A stretch of 17,241 nucleotides of DNA from Acidobacteriota bacterium (lineage in GTDB: Bacteria; Acidobacteriota; Vicinamibacteria; Vicinamibacterales; 2-12-FULL-66-21), in NCBI GenBank assembly GCA_020200195.1, contig JAIVJE010000305.1, forward strand, positions 1-17,241, in the 5' to 3' direction. Position numbers and translations under genes: made by a program. Within the stretch, counting starts at the first letter, position 1. The number at the start of each line of letters is the position of its first letter. The notes under the pieces were generated by a model. That model saw only the letters and a list, made by a program, of their open reading frames with translations, was not told where the DNA came from and made no database searches. This document shows, one piece after another, positions 15,021-17,241 of this stretch.

Positions 15021-15584
15021 TCAGACCCGGGAGAGATACTCTCCGGTGTCCGTGTTGACGCGGATTGTGTCGCCGGTGTTGACGAACGGCGGCACCTGGA
15101 CGACGAGGCCGGTCTCGAGCCTCGCCGGCTTCACCTGGGCGCTCGCAGTTGCCCCCTTGATACCGGGGACGGTGTCGAGCACCTTCAGATCGACGGTCGA
15201 CGGCAGCTCGACGCCCACTGGCTCGGGACCGTAGAACTCGAGCCGGATGACCGCGTCCGGGACGATGTAGTTGACCGCATCCCCCAACGCCTCGGCGGCC
15301 ACATGCAGCTGCTCGAACGAGGTCGTATCCATGAAATGGAACGAATCGCCGTCCTTGTACAGGTACTGCATGTCGCGCTCGTCGAGTGTAGCGCGCTCGA
15401 CGTCATCTTCCGATCGGAACTTGTGGTCGATCAGCGACGACGTGCGGATGTTCCGCATCTTCGCCTGTACGTGTCCGCGCTTGTTGCCCGGTGTCAGATG
15501 GTGAAGGTCGAGCACCCGGAACAGGTCCTCTCCCATCTTCACCAGCATGCCCTTCTTCAGTCGTGTCGCTTGAATGGAGCTCAT
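15021..15584 (-). CDS. efp: Elongation factor P with Asn at the tip position
   Basis: This 187-residue protein has the three-domain EF-P fold: an N-terminal KOW-like domain (1 to about 65) and two OB domains. It binds beside the P-site tRNA and relieves stalling at proline runs. The C-terminal signature VVQVPPFVNTGDTIRVNTDT is intact. The loop that reaches the peptidyl-transferase centre reads HLTPGNKRGH, so residue 34 is Asn where beta-lysylated or rhamnosylated EF-P has Lys or Arg. No EpmA, EpmB or EarP homologue is in the window. The ATG at 15584 is chosen because it aligns the N-terminus with known EF-P; another ATG lies two codons upstream. No clear ribosome site is seen. The EfpL/YeiP branch is less likely from the PGN loop and overall pattern. 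Confidence 0.93.
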   Translation of the reverse strand: MSSIQATRLKKGMLVKMGEDLFRVLDLHHLTPGNKRGHVQAKMRNIRTSSLIDHKFRSEDDVERATLDERDMQYLYKDGDSFHFMDTTSFEQLHVAAEALGDAVNYIVPDAVIRLEFYGPEPVGVELPSTVDLKVLDTVPGIKGATASAQVKPARLETGLVVQVPPFVNTGDTIRVNTDTGEYLSRV

Positions 15585-15657
15585 AGTCATCAAGACGGTG
15601 CCCGCAGGGACGCCCAAAATCTTCGGATCGTAACACAGGTCTGCTACCATCGGTGGT

Positions 15658-16062
15658 ATGCCCTGGGACCCGATGCGCGACCTGCGCGTGTGGCAGGAGC
15701 GGCTCGAGCGGCTCTCATCCCACCACGCCGAGTCGTGGACCCCGCCCACGGACGTCTACGAAACCCCCGACAGGTACGTGATCAGGGCTGAACTTCCGGG
15801 ACTCGTGCGCGAGCAAATCAACATCGCGCTGGAGGACACGCGGCTGACGATCAGCGGGCAACGGCCCGACAACACGGCCAACGGCGGCAACGTGACGCAC
15901 TATCACCAGGTCGAACGCGGACACGGCGCGTTTTCGCGCACGTTCGAGTTCGCCGACAAGATTGACGCCGAGTCCGTCTCCGCCCATCTGGCGGACGGCG
16001 TGCTCACCATCACGCTGACGAAAGTGCCAACGCCGCCAGCGCGGCAGATCGCGGTGCGGTAA
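15658..16062 (+). CDS. Small heat-shock protein, Hsp20 family
   Basis: This 134-residue protein has an alpha-crystallin domain (about 28-125). It starts WTPPTDVYETPDRYVIRAEL, continues LPGL and the FSRTFEFADKID strand, and ends GVLTITLTKV, all typical of the family. Such proteins form oligomers that hold unfolding proteins in the cytoplasm without ATP. The N-terminal arm is short (about 27 residues) and there is no clear C-terminal I-x-I tail; the end reads PPARQIAVR, where IAV may serve. The ATG at 15658 has only a weak GGTGGT ribosome site. The TAA shares its last base with the htrA ATG, so chaperone and protease are co-expressed, a sensible protein-quality pair. No CIRCE-type repeat is seen in the 73-base gap from efp. 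Confidence 0.94.
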   Translation: MPWDPMRDLRVWQERLERLSSHHAESWTPPTDVYETPDRYVIRAELPGLVREQINIALEDTRLTISGQRPDNTANGGNVTHYHQVERGHGAFSRTFEFADKIDAESVSAHLADGVLTITLTKVPTPPARQIAVR

Positions 16063-17002
16063 TGTTGCGACGACTCCTGGTTCCCACGCTGTTCGTGTCG
16101 ATGGGACTCGTCGGCGGGCTCGTGCCGATGCGTTCGGATACCGGCAGCGCCGCGCGCAGAGCCTCGGATCTGGCGTGATCGTGTCGAGCGACGGCTACAT
16201 TCTGACCAACAACCACGTCGTGGGTGATGCGCGCGCGGCGGTCTCCGTAGTGCTGCCGGACAAACGCGAGCTGCGCGCGAAGATTATCGGGGTCGATGCG
16301 CAGACCGACATCGCGCTGCTGAAGGTCGACGCGACCAACCTCCCCGCCCTTCGTTGGGGGGATTCGTCGAAGCTCAAAGTCGCCGAGTGGGTGCTGGCCA
16401 TCGGCAACCCGTTCCAACTGAATCAAACCGTGACGCTTGGCATCGTCAGCGCGACCGGCCGGAGCCTCGAGGGACGCCTGGCGCAGTACGAGGATTTCAT
16501 CCAGACGGACGCGGCGATCAACCCCGGCAACTCCGGAGGTGCGCTGGTGAGCGCCCGGGGCGAGCTCGTCGGGATCAACACCGCCATCTACTCGGAGTCA
16601 GGCGGCTATCAAGGGATCGGATTCGCCGTGCCCAGCAACCTCGCGCAGCATGTGATGCATGATCTGATCAAGTACGGCGAGGTCCGCCGCGGCACGATCC
16701 TCGGCATCAGGTTGCAGCCGCTCACGACCGAGATTGCCGAACGGTTGGGGGCACCCAACACGCACGGCCTCCTCGTCTTCGAGATGGACACGCGATCCGA
16801 CGCGTACGCGGGCGGCGTCCGGCCCGGCGACATCATCATCACGTTCAACGGTGTGGCCTTCACGGACGGCTCGCAATTCTTCCGGTTGCTTTCAGACGCG
16901 CCGATCGGAAGCACGGTGACGCTCGGAATCCTGCGCAAAGGGCGTGAAAGCGTGGTCAAGGTCCCCATCGCGCAGGCGACGGGACGCGTGTCACGCCGTT
17001 AG
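16062..17002 (+). pseudogene. HtrA/Deg-type serine protease with N-terminal block missing and frame change
   Basis: From the ATG at 16062 the frame gives MLRRLLVPTLFVSMGLVGGL, a normal anchor or signal segment, then stops at TGA 16176-16178. The conserved frame resumes as RRAQSLGSGVIVSSDGYILT and continues to TAG at 17000-17002. Numbered from the GTG at 16175, the triad is His14 (TNNHVV), Asp45 (QTDIALLK) and Ser120 (NPGNSGGAL), followed by one PDZ domain (about 190-268, GVRPGDIIITFNGVAF). The linker and first strand normally between anchor and GSGV, about 70-80 residues, are absent. Intact homologues are membrane-anchored periplasmic proteases that degrade misfolded proteins. As given, a product from 16175 would lack an export signal. 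Assembly collapse near 16120-16160 is possible. Confidence 0.85.
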
Positions 17003-17241
17003 ATCCCATTCCTCCGCGACAGCGCGTCGCTGCCAACCGCGAAGCAGCGCCATTTGTGTTCGACGCCAACGGTGATCCCGATGCGCGGGCTCCACGCGGC
17101 ACGGCGCCGCGCGAACCCGCGGTCTTCGATGCGGAGCGATCCGGCCGTCAGATCCCACTGGTTCTGACGGAGGGAGATGCCGAGCGCGCGGGTCAGGTTA
17201 CCGGGACCGCGGCAGAGATCGGCCGACGCCAGGTCGGCCGC
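16999..17241 (-). CDS. DNA-3-methyladenine glycosylase (AAG/MPG type), C-terminal fragment
   Basis: The frame is open from the right edge to TAA at 17001-16999 and encodes 80 residues. LCRGPGNLTRALGIS matches the GPG-L-x-A-L loop of the alkyladenine glycosylase family, followed by IEDRG and SPRIGITVGVEHKWRC, the usual C-terminal strands. These monofunctional enzymes excise alkylated purines by flipping the base out to start base-excision repair. The N-terminal part and catalytic Glu lie beyond the window. The stop overlaps the convergent htrA stop by 4 bases. Length to the C-terminus is normal. Confidence 0.9.
   Translation of the reverse strand, partial: AADLASADLCRGPGNLTRALGISLRQNQWDLTAGSLRIEDRGFARRRAAWSPRIGITVGVEHKWRCFAVGSDALSRRNGI

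Noticed and set aside
15012..15791. A 259-codon plus-strand frame opposite efp
   Set aside because: It overlaps efp fully and runs into hsp20, both of which are convincing genes.

Overview
The window is a gene-dense, high-GC bacterial chromosome segment. Protein sequences, codon use and gene order (an M50 protease, trpS, scpA, scpB cluster; S1 beside an IHF-beta-like gene; many GTG starts) suggest an Acidobacteriota genome, probably Vicinamibacteria. That placement is inference from protein flavour; no rRNA is present. The content is mostly housekeeping. I found no prophage, transposase, CRISPR array, tRNA or rRNA, and no gene-free stretch over 300 bases; the longest is about 187 bases.

Layout. 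Bases 1-246 are the tail of an acyl-CoA dehydrogenase. On the minus strand follow a second acyl-CoA dehydrogenase, a HIT hydrolase, an IHF-beta-like protein and ribosomal protein S1 (transcribed S1, IHF, HIT, dehydrogenase). A plus-strand gene with a histone-like basic tail and a DUF6335-type C-terminus (4308-5177) separates S1 from cytidylate kinase, which is usually its direct neighbour. After the damaged cmk come a membrane-anchored alpha/beta hydrolase and rluB (plus). Convergent to these is the minus-strand run uvrC, M50 protease, trpS, scpA, scpB. A sigma70-like promoter then drives a CDP-alcohol phosphatidyltransferase and a 66-residue membrane protein. The right end holds efp, a damaged tdk and a membrane protein on minus; hsp20 and a damaged htrA on plus; and the C-terminus of a 3-methyladenine DNA glycosylase on minus.

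Two things stand out. First, three conserved genes (cmk, tdk, htrA) each lose an internal block of about 65-80 codons with a change of frame, while both ends remain well conserved. Three such events in one window suggest scaffold-gap or assembly collapse, although real decay is possible. Second, most of the larger intergenic spaces are filled with degenerate arrays of short words (CAGCT/CTGAT; GTGCACGT; AATTGG/GATTG; CTTGGGCC and CGAACGT). Some form long inverted repeats, and some touch or supply the stop codons of flanking genes. They look like an undescribed family, or families, of intergenic repeat. Smaller oddities are substitutions at signature residues: Arg to Ile in the CDP-alcohol phosphotransferase motif, Asn at the EF-P tip, and Gln for the catalytic Glu in the second acyl-CoA dehydrogenase.
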